A stretch of 15,132 nucleotides of DNA from Aquificaceae bacterium (GCA_015487535.1 WFPN01000284.1:1-15132), one strand, 5' to 3'. Positions 1 to 7,487 are shown, counted from the first letter of the stretch. Numbers and translations are program-made. The notes: generated by a model from the sequence alone, not told the origin.

Positions 1-41
1 CATCTTCGATTAGAATAAACGCTTGTGCGGACGCCTGTCAA
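1..41 (-). promoter_or_regulatory. Divergent minus-strand promoter and probable gene start at the left edge
   Basis: Read on the minus strand there is a perfect -35 box TTGACA (plus 41-36), an 18-base spacer, a -10-like TATTCT (plus 17-12), 8 bases, and then an ATG (plus 3-1) exactly at the window edge. A gene reading leftward probably starts there, but only its first codon is visible, so its product is unknown. The 8-base distance from -10 to ATG would place transcription start within a few bases of the start codon, a spacing seen at several other genes in this window. Confidence 0.5.
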
Positions 42-59
42 ATGACGGAGGTCAATGAC
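36..59. promoter_or_regulatory. Repeated GTCA/TGAC palindromes between divergent promoters (possible operator)
   Basis: Two short palindromes lie side by side: GTCA-AA-TGAC at 37-46 and GTCA-A-TGAC at 51-59, with a 14-base period. The first overlaps the minus-strand -35 box. A further GTCA at 75-78 lies inside the clpC -35 box. The heptads TGTCAAA (36-42) and GGTCAAT (50-56) resemble CtsR half-sites, but the 7-base gap differs from the 3-base gap of the known CtsR operator. A regulator-binding role is inference only. Confidence 0.3.
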
Positions 60-72
60 TTCCAACATGGTA

Positions 73-117
73 TTGTCATCGGCTCTCCATATTGTTATCT
101 TATAAACTCAAGTGAGG
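73..117 (+). promoter_or_regulatory. clpC promoter and Shine-Dalgarno sequence
   Basis: A -35-like TTGTCA (73-78) is followed by a 17-base spacer and a -10-like TATCTT (96-101) with a TGn extension (93-95). Transcription would start near 108, giving a short leader. GAGG at 114-117, 7 bases before the ATG at 125, is a well-placed Shine-Dalgarno sequence. No CIRCE inverted repeat is visible. Confidence 0.5.
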
Positions 118-124
118 TTAAGGC

Positions 125-2569
125 ATGTTTGAAAAGTTTACGGAAAGAGCACGTCAGGTAATACTTCAGGCAAGGGAAGAGGCGCTCGACCTTGGACATA
201 GTTATTTAGGCAGCGAGCATATACTCTTGGCCCTTATAAAGGACGAGGACGTTCCTACGTTGGTCCTCTCTAGGTTCGGCCTTACACCCGAGAAGGTCAG
301 AAAGGCCGTTATGGGGCAGATAAACAAGGGCTCCCATACGGGAGAGATACTCTTCGCCCCTGACGCCAAGCGTGTGATAGAGTTCGCGGTGGAGGAGGCC
401 AGAATCCTCCACCATCAGTTCGTCGGACCGGAGCATCTGCTCATCGGGATAGTCAGGGAGAAAACAGGACTTGGAGGAAGGATACTCAGGGGCTTCGGTC
501 TCGACGAGTACTCTGTAAGGAGGGAGGTCCTACAGATACTCGGAGAGTTACCTCCCCAGGAGAGCGTCAAGTACGCTCCCACACCTAACCTCGACAGGTT
601 CTCCAGAGACCTAACCCAGATGGCCAGAGAAGGAAAGCTCGATCCTGTAATAGGCAGGGAACGTGAGATAGAGAGGGTTATACAGATCCTTGTGAGAAGG
701 AGAAAGAACAACCCCGTTCTTTTAGGGGATCCCGGAGTGGGTAAGACTGCGATAGTTGAGGGTCTTGCCCAGAGGATAGCGAACAAGGAGGTTCCCGAGC
801 CGCTTCTGAACAAGAGGGTAGTTGCTCTCGATCTCGCAGCTCTCGTTGCGGGAACCAAGTACAGGGGACAGTTCGAAGAGAGACTCAAGAACATACTCAA
901 GGAGCTTGAGAAGGCTCCCAACGTGATCCTCTTCATAGACGAGATCCACACTCTAGTGGGTGCTGGATCCGCAGAAGGATCGATAGACGCCTCCAACATG
1001 CTCAAGCCCGCCCTGGCGAGGGGCGAGATACAGGTGATAGGCGCTACAACCCTCGATGAGTACAGGAAGTACATAGAAAAGGATGGGGCCCTCGAGAGGA
1101 GGTTCCAGCCCGTTCTGGTAGATCCGCCCTCGGAGGAGGACACGATCCAGATACTCTACGGTCTCAAGAGCAAGTTCGAGGAGTTCCACGGGGTAGAGTA
1201 CACACCGGAGGCTATAGAAAAGGCCGTATCCCTATCGGTCAAATACATAACCGACAGGAACCTGCCCGATAAGGCTATAGACGTGGTGGACGAAGCTGGG
1301 GCGCTGGTGAAGCTCAAGGCTATGGACCTTCCTCCCGAACTCAAGGAGCTCGAGGAGAAGATAAAGGAGCTCGAGAAGGAGAAGGAGGAGGCCGCCAGCG
1401 ACCAGGACTACGAGCGTGCGGCCAGGATAAGAGACGAAGAGCTCAGACTAAGAGCTAAGTTCGAGAACCTGAAGGCCAAGTGGAAGCAGGAGATAGAGAA
1501 GGACAGGCCGAAGGTCACGGCGGAGGATGTGGCAGAGGTGGTCGCCAGGTGGACAGGCATACCCGTTAGAAGGGTCCACGAGAGCGACATGGAGAAGCTC
1601 CTCCACATAGAGGACGAGCTGAAGAAGAGGGTCGTCGGTCAGGACGACGCCATTAAGGCGATAGCGAAGGCCATAAGAAGGTCGAGGGTGGGCCTCAAAG
1701 GAAAGCACAGGCCCATAGGTGTCTTTCTCTTCCTCGGACCTACCGGTGTGGGTAAGACAGAGACCGCCAAGGCTCTGGCAGAGTACCTCTTCGGAACGGA
1801 AGAAGCCCTCATCAGGTTCGATATGTCCGAGTACATGGAAAAGCACACGGTCTCAAGGCTGATAGGAGCACCCCCGGGCTACGTGGGTTACGAAGAAGGC
1901 GGCCAGCTCACCGAGAAGGTCAGAAGAAGACCTTACTCCGTTCTCCTCTTTGACGAGATAGAGAAGGCTCACCCGGACGTCTTCAACGTCTTCCTCCAGA
2001 TATTCGATGACGGAAGGTTAACCGACGGCCTAGGAAGGACGGTGGACTTCTCCAACACTATCATAATCATGACCTCGAACCTCGGGGCTAGGATGATAGT
2101 CCAGGGTGGAACGATGGGCTTCGAGAAGAAGTTCGGAATGATAGACTTCGAGCAGATGAGGAAGAACGTCCTCGACCAGGTGAAGAGGACCTTCAACCCC
2201 GAGTTCCTCAACAGATTGGACGAGGTTATCGTTTACAGGCCTCTCGAGAAGAAGGATGTGGAGAAGATACTCGAGCTCCAGGTCAAGGAGGTGAACGAGA
2301 AGCTCGAAGAGTGGGACATAAAAGTAAAGCTCCACAAGAGCTTCGTGGACTGGATAATAGACAGGGAGTACAAGCCCGAGTTCGGAGCGAGAAGCCTCAA
2401 GCGAGCCCTCCAGAAGCATGTGGAGGACCTTTTGGCCGAGGAGCTGATAAAGGGGACTCTCAAGGACGTGGACCTTGTGGAAATCAGGGTGAAGAACAAC
2501 AAACCTTACATAAAACCAGTTAAGAAGAAGGAAAAACTCGAGGAGGCCCTTCTCAAGGAAGGTTCCTGA
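125..2569 (+). CDS. clpC: ATP-dependent Clp protease, ATP-binding subunit ClpC
   Basis: This is an 814-residue Hsp100 unfoldase of the ClpC type. Members form ATP-driven hexamers that thread substrates into the ClpP peptidase in the cytoplasm. Visible parts, in order: an N-terminal double Clp repeat (about 1-145); the first AAA+ module with Walker A GDPGVGKT (201-208) and Walker B ending IDEIH (to 275); a short middle region with a UVR-like coiled segment (about 418-450); and the second AAA+ module with Walker A GPTGVGKT (538-545) and Walker B LLFDEIE (607-613). An MGF tripeptide (664-666) sits where the (I/L)GF loop docks ClpP, and its presence with the UVR segment and short middle domain favours ClpC over ClpB. 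The ATG has a GAGG Shine-Dalgarno 7 bases upstream. A strong hairpin spans the stop codon. No clpP or mcsAB is in view. Confidence 0.96.
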   Translation: MFEKFTERARQVILQAREEALDLGHSYLGSEHILLALIKDEDVPTLVLSRFGLTPEKVRKAVMGQINKGSHTGEILFAPDAKRVIEFAVEEARILHHQFVGPEHLLIGIVREKTGLGGRILRGFGLDEYSVRREVLQILGELPPQESVKYAPTPNLDRFSRDLTQMAREGKLDPVIGREREIERVIQILVRRRKNNPVLLGDPGVGKTAIVEGLAQRIANKEVPEPLLNKRVVALDLAALVAGTKYRGQFEERLKNILKELEKAPNVILFIDEIHTLVGAGSAEGSIDASNMLKPALARGEIQVIGATTLDEYRKYIEKDGALERRFQPVLVDPPSEEDTIQILYGLKSKFEEFHGVEYTPEAIEKAVSLSVKYITDRNLPDKAIDVVDEAGALVKLKAMDLPPELKELEEKIKELEKEKEEAASDQDYERAARIRDEELRLRAKFENLKAKWKQEIEKDRPKVTAEDVAEVVARWTGIPVRRVHESDMEKLLHIEDELKKRVVGQDDAIKAIAKAIRRSRVGLKGKHRPIGVFLFLGPTGVGKTETAKALAEYLFGTEEALIRFDMSEYMEKHTVSRLIGAPPGYVGYEEGGQLTEKVRRRPYSVLLFDEIEKAHPDVFNVFLQIFDDGRLTDGLGRTVDFSNTIIIMTSNLGARMIVQGGTMGFEKKFGMIDFEQMRKNVLDQVKRTFNPEFLNRLDEVIVYRPLEKKDVEKILELQVKEVNEKLEEWDIKVKLHKSFVDWIIDREYKPEFGARSLKRALQKHVEDLLAEELIKGTLKDVDLVEIRVKNNKPYIKPVKKKEKLEEALLKEGS

Positions 2570-2576
2570 GAGGGCC
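2545..2576 (+). terminator. Hairpin spanning the clpC stop codon (probable terminator)
   Basis: The arms 2545-2559 and 2564-2576 can form 13 base pairs with two single-base bulges and the four-base loop AGGT. The lower stem GGCCCT/AGGGCC is GC-rich. It is followed by a pyrimidine-rich run rather than a true T-tract, so intrinsic termination is plausible but not certain. It includes the clpC TGA (2567-2569). Confidence 0.5.
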
Positions 2577-2587
2577 TTCCCTCCTTC

Positions 2588-2596
2588 TGATATAAT
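2588..2596 (+). promoter_or_regulatory. Extended -10 promoter of bamA
   Basis: The sequence TGATATAAT is a perfect extended -10 element (TGn plus TATAAT) starting 11 bases after the clpC hairpin. No good -35 box is seen, as is common with extended -10 promoters. Only 9 bases separate the -10 from the GTG start of bamA, so the mRNA would have almost no 5' leader. Confidence 0.6.
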
Positions 2597-2605
2597 ACCT
2601 TCTCT

Positions 2606-4939
2606 GTGATACGACACATAAGGCTTTCCCTGATACTTATACTCTTGGCGGGCCTCTCTTTTGCCAAGATAGTCGATAGGATAGAGATAAAAGGGAACAG
2701 GTACGTTCCCGAAGATCTTATAAAGGAGATATTGGTCACTAAAGAAGGGAGCCAGTTCTCTTTAGAGAAGGTCCGTAAGGACATAAAAAGGCTCTTTAAA
2801 ACAGGTTTTTTTAAGAAGATAGAGGTCCACAAGTTCGATGAGGATGGAAAGGTAAGGCTTCTGTATGTTGTGGAAGACCTGCCGGTTATATACAAGATAG
2901 AGTTCGAAGGCAACGATGAGCTTGATGACGAGGATCTGGCTGACAAACTGGGGGTTGAAACCGAGGTCGGTAAGATAGACGTAGAGGAGCTCGTAACCGG
3001 ATACACATCGAGCCCTGCGATAGAGGAGAGGCTCGAGATACAGAGGAAGATAAAGCTGGGTAGGGTCCTCTCACCCCAGGAGATCGAGTTCCTCGTGAGG
3101 AGGATAAAGGAGATATACAGGGAGGAGGGCTACCCAGACGTTGAGGTCAGCTACGAGATAGTTCCCAAAAAGGGAGCCTCCAAGCTGGTCTTTCACATAA
3201 AGGAGGGCGAGGAGAAGTACGTGGTGGACATAGTGTTTAAGGGGAACAAGACCTTTTCCTCTGGCAAGCTCGAGGACCTGATGCAGACCCAAGATAGAAA
3301 CATATTCATCTTCAGGCTGAAGCCCCCGTTCAGCGAGGAGGTTCTAAAGGAGGACATAGAGAGGATCAAGGAGTTTTACAAGAGCGAAGGCTTCCTGGAG
3401 GTCAAGGTAGATTACAAGGTGGAGAGGAAGAACGGAAGGCACGACATCTACATATTCATCGAGGAGGGGCCCAGGTACAAGCTCAAGGATCTAAAAATAG
3501 AGGGGAACAGGCTATATGCCTACTCGGAGCTTGTAGGGGATATCCTCAAAAAGAACGAAAGGAAGGGTGGCTTTTACAGGAGGGAGGTTATAGACAAGGT
3601 TAAGAGGAACATAAAGGACCTTTACGCGGAGATAGGTTTTGCCAACGCCTTTGCTGAGGAAGAAAAGCGCGTGGATCCGGATAGAAAAGAGGTGAGCGTA
3701 ACGCTGAAGGTACACGAAGGAAAGCCCGTTTACATAAGGAAGGTCAAGGTAGAGGGCAACTATGAGACGAGAGACTACGTTATAAGGAGGGAGCTAAGGG
3801 TACAGGAGCAGGAGCTCGCCCTGAAGAAGGGTATAAAAAGGTCAAGGAGCAGGATACTCAACCTTGGCTACTACGAGGACGTCCAGATACAACCCTTTCC
3901 AGCAGGAGAGGACAGCTGGGATCTCCTTGTGAAGATAAGGGAGAGGTTTACCGGACAGTTCTCTGTTGGCCTGTCTTACAACGAGGTTACAAGGCTCTCG
4001 GCGTTCGTGTCCTTGAAGAAGGGGAACTTCTTAGGGACCGGAGACATAGTGGGGCTTTCTGTAAGCTACGGCGCCCAGTACAAGGACAACTCTATTTCCT
4101 ACACCGACAAGTGGTTCCTGAACAAACCTGTTGATCTTACGTGGTCCCTCTTCGACAGGAGGATAGAGTACACAACCTATACGGTTGAAAGGCAGGGTAT
4201 AAGCGCTACCTTCTCCAGGGAATTCTGGGAGTACTGGAGATGGGCCCTGGGCCTCAGCGTTCAGAGGATAAAGTACTCGGACATAGACCCAAACGCCTCC
4301 TCCTTCATAAGGGAGCAGGAGGGCAGGAGAGAGTCGAGGAAGGTAACCTTCTCCATCTCGCGTGATACTAGGGACTACTTCCTCTTTCCAACGGAGGGTT
4401 CTTACGCAAACTTGAGCTATACGGTAGCCGTTCCCGTTCTGGGAGGAACTGAGAAGTTCAACAAAGTAGTACTGACGGGTTCCAAGTTCATCAAGGACAC
4501 GTACTTCGACACGGGCTTCGTTTTCTCCTCAAAGGCTACAGTAGGTTTTGTAGAACCTTACGGGGGTGAGGAGGTTCCTCTCGACGAGAGGTTTTTCGTA
4601 GGAGGTGACTTCACGATAAGAGGGTACGATTACGGTATGGCCGGTGTGGTCGATCAAAACAACGATCCCATAGGATCGACTAAGGAGCTCATACTCAACT
4701 TCGAGCTGAACTACAAGCTACACGATATGCTTTACGCGGGCGTATTTTACGACACGGGACTCGGAGCGGACAACTGGGAAGACTTCGATCCAAAGAACTG
4801 GAGGGGAGGTTACGGTATAGGTATAAGGTTCATAACTCCGATGGCCCCTATAAGGCTCGACTGGGCCTGGAAGACGAAGAAAGTCCCCGGCGATACCTCC
4901 AGCTCGAGGATACACTTCGTAATAGGAGGTTTCTTCTGA
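2606..4939 (+). CDS. bamA: Outer membrane protein assembly factor BamA (Omp85 family)
   Basis: This 777-residue protein is the core of the BAM complex, which inserts beta-barrel proteins into the outer membrane. It starts with GTG and has a Sec signal peptide (basic start, hydrophobic core about 7-17, likely cleavage after Ala20). Five POTRA repeats can be delimited roughly at 22-92, 93-201, 202-289, 290-372 and 373-447, several marked by a beta strand ending in (E/K)GN. The barrel takes up about 448-777. It contains the family hallmark RGY (672-674, equivalent to VRGF of E. coli loop 6) and ends in Phe, as outer-membrane beta-signals do. POTRA2 is about 28 residues longer than usual. There is no Shine-Dalgarno; a perfect extended -10 lies immediately upstream. 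The gene implies a double-membraned cell. Confidence 0.93.
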   Translation: MIRHIRLSLILILLAGLSFAKIVDRIEIKGNRYVPEDLIKEILVTKEGSQFSLEKVRKDIKRLFKTGFFKKIEVHKFDEDGKVRLLYVVEDLPVIYKIEFEGNDELDDEDLADKLGVETEVGKIDVEELVTGYTSSPAIEERLEIQRKIKLGRVLSPQEIEFLVRRIKEIYREEGYPDVEVSYEIVPKKGASKLVFHIKEGEEKYVVDIVFKGNKTFSSGKLEDLMQTQDRNIFIFRLKPPFSEEVLKEDIERIKEFYKSEGFLEVKVDYKVERKNGRHDIYIFIEEGPRYKLKDLKIEGNRLYAYSELVGDILKKNERKGGFYRREVIDKVKRNIKDLYAEIGFANAFAEEEKRVDPDRKEVSVTLKVHEGKPVYIRKVKVEGNYETRDYVIRRELRVQEQELALKKGIKRSRSRILNLGYYEDVQIQPFPAGEDSWDLLVKIRERFTGQFSVGLSYNEVTRLSAFVSLKKGNFLGTGDIVGLSVSYGAQYKDNSISYTDKWFLNKPVDLTWSLFDRRIEYTTYTVERQGISATFSREFWEYWRWALGLSVQRIKYSDIDPNASSFIREQEGRRESRKVTFSISRDTRDYFLFPTEGSYANLSYTVAVPVLGGTEKFNKVVLTGSKFIKDTYFDTGFVFSSKATVGFVEPYGGEEVPLDERFFVGGDFTIRGYDYGMAGVVDQNNDPIGSTKELILNFELNYKLHDMLYAGVFYDTGLGADNWEDFDPKNWRGGYGIGIRFITPMAPIRLDWAWKTKKVPGDTSSSRIHFVIGGFF

Positions 4940-4942
4940 GAG

Positions 4943-4948
4943 TATATT
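4943..4948 (+). promoter_or_regulatory. -10-like box directly before thiD
   Basis: TATATT lies 6 bases before the thiD ATG, in the 15-base gap after bamA. Transcription from it would start at or next to the ATG. No clear -35 box or Shine-Dalgarno is present. The same string, TATATTAAT, occurs before the gene at 11755. Confidence 0.4.
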
Positions 4949-4954
4949 AATCCC

Positions 4955-5770
4955 ATGACACCTGTTCCCAGGGTTCTCACTATAGCCGGGTCCGATCCCA
5001 GCGGAGGGGCCGGAGTACAGGCAGATATGAAGACGTTCACAGCTCTGGGCGTTTACGGTATGAGCGCTGTAACCTCGATAACGGTTCAGAACACCGAAGG
5101 TGTTCAGGAAGCCTTCAACCTCCCTCCGGAGCTGGTCTATAGACAGATAAAGGTAGTTGTGGAGGATATAGGCCTGGATGCTGCCAAGACCGGTATGCTC
5201 GGGAGCTCGGATATAGCTTCTGCGGTTGCCCGGGCTGTTAAGGATCTCGGTATAAAGAACCTAGTTGTGGATCCCATACTGAAGTCCTCCAGCGGTAAGG
5301 ACCTCCTCGATACACAGGGCGTGGAGGTTCTGAAAAGGGAGCTGTTGCCCCTTGCAAGGCTCGTAACCCCGAACGTGCCCGAGGCGGAAGCTCTATGCGG
5401 CATGAGGATAAAGAGGCTTAGGGACGTTGAGCTATGTGCCCAGGAGATCTTAAATACCGGTGTGGAGGCAGTTCTCATAAAGGGAGGGCACATGGAGGGT
5501 AGTAAGGTCGTCGATGTCCTGTACATGGGAGGCGATGAGTTCCACTACTTTGTAAGGGACAGGGTGAAGACCAGGAATACCCACGGGACAGGGTGCACAC
5601 TGTCGGCTGCTATAGCGGCCTTCTTGGCTAAAGGTAAAGGTCTCGAAGAGGCGGTGGAGAGAGCGAGGGACTATCTCCAAGGGGCGCTTGAGAGGAGCCT
5701 GAGCATAGGTAAGGGAAGAGGACCGCTAAACCATATGTGGAACATAGAGGGATGCGCAGAGGACTTTTGA
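4955..5770 (+). CDS. thiD: Hydroxymethylpyrimidine/phosphomethylpyrimidine kinase ThiD
   Basis: ThiD phosphorylates 4-amino-5-hydroxymethyl-2-methylpyrimidine twice to give HMP diphosphate, the pyrimidine precursor of thiamine diphosphate. It is a cytoplasmic ribokinase-fold enzyme. The 271-residue length is typical. The N-terminal signature AGSDPSGGAG (11-20) is followed by the expected QADMKTFTALGVYG stretch, and the C-terminal anion-hole and catalytic signature is KTRNTHGTGC (205-214), with a late GKGRGPLNH motif (252-260). The ATG places the first beta strand immediately before AGSDPSGG, as in the family. No ThiE fusion, TPP riboswitch or other thi gene is visible. The 3' end overlaps the next gene, suggesting co-transcription and translational coupling. 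Confidence 0.95.
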   Translation: MTPVPRVLTIAGSDPSGGAGVQADMKTFTALGVYGMSAVTSITVQNTEGVQEAFNLPPELVYRQIKVVVEDIGLDAAKTGMLGSSDIASAVARAVKDLGIKNLVVDPILKSSSGKDLLDTQGVEVLKRELLPLARLVTPNVPEAEALCGMRIKRLRDVELCAQEILNTGVEAVLIKGGHMEGSKVVDVLYMGGDEFHYFVRDRVKTRNTHGTGCTLSAAIAAFLAKGKGLEEAVERARDYLQGALERSLSIGKGRGPLNHMWNIEGCAEDF

Positions 5771-6279
5771 TATACCTTGGGCTTCTGTTCACGTTGCTTG
5801 TATCCAGATACTTTCCCAGACTCGATGTCCTTCCTTTCATATACATGCTCCTACCCCTTTTCCTGCTAAAGGATGAGGAGCTGGGATTTAAAAACTACGG
5901 CAAGGGCCTTCTATACGGAAGCCTCCTCTTCCCTCTCTTCTTGCTGTTTCCGCCTAACCTCTCTTGTCCCTCCTGGGTTCTCAACCAGCTCGGCGTAGCT
6001 GCGGCTGAGGAGATCTTCTTCAGGGGTTACCTGATGGGCTTCTTCGGGAACTTCAAGACGTCTCTCCTGTTTGCCGGAGCGCATCTCATCCACTTCCCTA
6101 CGCTGAACTCAATCTTGGTCTTCTTTCCTTCCTTGCTCTTTGGAGAGGCCTACAGGAGGTCCGGATCCATCCTCACTCCGATCTTGCTACACTTCAGCTC
6201 GAACCTTATCTACTTCTCACTTGTAGAAGAGTTCCCTCAGCTTTACCATCTCCTCCAGAGGGAGCTGTCCGGGAGCTAA
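5752..6279 (+). CDS. Small CPBP-family (CAAX/Abi) intramembrane metalloprotease
   Basis: This hydrophobic membrane protein has several predicted transmembrane segments and the three CPBP motifs. Numbered from the ATG at 5752 (175 residues), these are EEIFFRG with EE at 86-87 and Arg91, His111/His114 in the AGAHLIHF segment, and HFSSN with His147 and Asn151. In this family these residues form the catalytic site of a glutamate-type protease related to Rce1; the substrate here is unknown. An in-frame GTG at 5737 would add five residues. I prefer the ATG because it directly gives a basic start (MRRG) before the first membrane segment, although its purine-rich GAGGG is immediately adjacent rather than ideally spaced. 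The gene overlaps thiD by 19 bases (34 from the GTG) and overlaps the 3' end of convergent aroD by 63 bases. It is shorter than many CPBP proteins but has all motifs. Confidence 0.82.
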   Translation: MRRGLLIYLGLLFTLLVSRYFPRLDVLPFIYMLLPLFLLKDEELGFKNYGKGLLYGSLLFPLFLLFPPNLSCPSWVLNQLGVAAAEEIFFRGYLMGFFGNFKTSLLFAGAHLIHFPTLNSILVFFPSLLFGEAYRRSGSILTPILLHFSSNLIYFSLVEEFPQLYHLLQRELSGS

Positions 6280-6873
6280 GCTCTTTCCAAGGGACGCGTA
6301 GGTTATGACCGAGCCGAAGATAAAACCCGCCAGCCTGGAGATCCTCCCGAAATCCCCCATCGATATCAGGATCTTATCGTACTTCTCCTGGTTTCCAACG
6401 CAAAGTAATCTCGACACGTCCTCGTAGGAGTTCGCCTTAACGGCAACCTTGGGTATCCCGCCGTACCTGTGGCCTTCCCTCAAGACCTCCCTCAGTATCC
6501 AGTTGGCGGGAGTGAGATCGAAGTTGTGATAGGAGATTATGAGCCTGCCTCCCCCTTTACTGACCGCGTTCCTCACGAGGATTATCTCCTCCCTAGCGGA
6601 TAGCTCCACGTCCACATAATCGCTGTGGGGGGCGAGCTTCTCAAATATCTCCCTCCTGTTGGGCATGTTCCTTCCTCCCTCCTCTTCTATCCTCACCGTG
6701 AGTATGGTTCCAAGGCCCTCCTCCTTTGCAGAGTTGAGCAGGTCCGAGACGTACTCTACCTCGGTGTTCGAGAACTGGTCCACCCTCAGCTCCACAAGGT
6801 CTGCTCCCTTATCCCTGGCCTCCTTTATCTTGTCCTTGAAGTTCTCGTCCGTCAGCGGGACCGCTATCAGCAT
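6217..6873 (-). CDS. aroD: 3-dehydroquinate dehydratase, type I (AroD)
   Basis: AroD catalyses the third step of the shikimate pathway, dehydrating 3-dehydroquinate to 3-dehydroshikimate through a Schiff base. The 218-residue protein is a type I enzyme: ELR near residues 29-30, YVDVEL (86-91), ISYHNF with the general acid/base His116, PKVAVK with the Schiff-base Lys146, GRISR (176-180), and the C-terminal APGQ with Gln203. All catalytic residues are present and the length is normal for a stand-alone, non-fused enzyme. It is the only minus-strand gene fully inside the window. There is no Shine-Dalgarno. The ATG is 6 bases downstream of a perfect TATAAT shared with divergent coaE. Its 3' end runs 63 bases into the protease gene. 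Confidence 0.95.
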   Translation of the reverse strand: MLIAVPLTDENFKDKIKEARDKGADLVELRVDQFSNTEVEYVSDLLNSAKEEGLGTILTVRIEEEGGRNMPNRREIFEKLAPHSDYVDVELSAREEIILVRNAVSKGGGRLIISYHNFDLTPANWILREVLREGHRYGGIPKVAVKANSYEDVSRLLCVGNQEKYDKILISMGDFGRISRLAGFIFGSVITYASLGKSLAPGQLPLEEMVKLRELFYK

Positions 6874-6879
6874 GGGGAT

Positions 6880-6889
6880 ATTATATAAT
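6880..6889. promoter_or_regulatory. Palindromic bidirectional -10 element between aroD and coaE
   Basis: ATTATATAAT is a perfect 10-base palindrome, so a consensus TATAAT occurs on both strands: plus 6884-6889 and minus 6885-6880. The aroD ATG is 6 bases from its -10 and the coaE ATG 7 bases from its own, so both mRNAs would be nearly leaderless. No good -35 box is seen on either side. The whole intergenic spacer is 23 bases (6874-6896). Confidence 0.65.
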
Positions 6890-6896
6890 CTGCAGG

Positions 6897-7487
6897 ATGA
6901 AGAGGATAGCCCTTACGGGGAACATAGGTTGCGGGAAATCTACCGTGGGTAGTATCCTCAGAGAGCTAGGGGCATATGTCTTCGACGCCGACAGGGTGAT
7001 CCATACCTTCTACGAAAAGGGCCATCCCGTCTGGGAGGAGGTGGTTAGAACCTTCGGTGAAGGAATATTAGACAGGGAGGGTAACATAGACAGGAAGAAG
7101 CTCGCCAGGGTTGTGTTTGAAGACGAGGAGAAACTCAGAAAGCTCGAGGAGATAACCCACAGAGCACTCTACGAGTATCTGGAAAGAGAATTTTCCAAGC
7201 TCCCGGAGGAAGCGATCGCGGTTGTGGAGGCGAGTCTTCTTATCGAGAAGGGCACTTACAAGAGATACGATAAGACGATAGTCGTATATGCCCCCTACGA
7301 GGTGTGCAGGGAAAGGGCGCTAAAGAAGGGCTTTTCTGAGGAGGACTTCGAGAAGAGGTGGAGAAAGCAGATGCTTATAGAGGAGAAGGTGAAGTATGCG
7401 GACTTTGTTATAGATAACTCGAACGGACTTGAGAGGACTAGAGAACAGGTTAGAGAGGTTTTCGAACGCATAAAGGAGGACCCATGA
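6897..7487 (+). CDS. coaE: Dephospho-CoA kinase CoaE
   Basis: CoaE performs the last step of coenzyme A synthesis, phosphorylating the ribose 3'-OH of dephospho-CoA with ATP. The 196-residue P-loop kinase has Walker A GNIGCGKST (8-16), the substrate-site FDADRVIH segment (34-41), the VVEASLLIEKG strand-loop that corresponds to the family's V-x-x-PLLFE region, a lid segment with RWRKQM, and the late ADFVIDNS motif. Length and motif order are standard. The central motif has AS where many homologues have DP or VP, a minor variation. Transcription probably begins at the palindromic -10 just upstream. The stop codon overlaps the next ATG as ATGA, implying translational coupling with the THEP1-like gene. 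Confidence 0.94.
   Translation: MKRIALTGNIGCGKSTVGSILRELGAYVFDADRVIHTFYEKGHPVWEEVVRTFGEGILDREGNIDRKKLARVVFEDEEKLRKLEEITHRALYEYLEREFSKLPEEAIAVVEASLLIEKGTYKRYDKTIVVYAPYEVCRERALKKGFSEEDFEKRWRKQMLIEEKVKYADFVIDNSNGLERTREQVREVFERIKEDP

Noticed and set aside
36..56. CtsR operator upstream of clpC
   Set aside because: The heptads resemble CtsR half-sites, but the spacing is 7 rather than 3 bases and no ctsR gene is in view. It is kept only as a generic repeat.
3..161. Plus-strand open frame entering from the left edge
   Set aside because: It covers the promoter region and the first codons of clpC out of frame, has odd composition, and is better explained as non-coding.
415..1143. Long minus-strand open frame of 242 codons inside clpC
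   Set aside because: It lies fully antisense to the conserved first AAA+ region of clpC, is rich in Ser, Arg and Leu, and has no recognisable domain or start signals. Long antisense frames are common in G+C-balanced genes with strong codon bias.
2030..2617. Minus-strand open frame of 195 codons across the end of clpC
   Set aside because: It is antisense to conserved clpC sequence and to the terminator hairpin, and has no supporting motif.
5737..5751. GTG start five codons upstream for the CPBP protease
   Set aside because: It is possible but has no Shine-Dalgarno and lengthens the overlap with thiD; the ATG at 5752 gives a more typical N-terminus. This is not decisive.
6625..6952. Plus-strand frames opposite aroD and running into coaE
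   Set aside because: They mirror the aroD coding strand, show no family motif, and would remove the aroD-coaE promoter arrangement.
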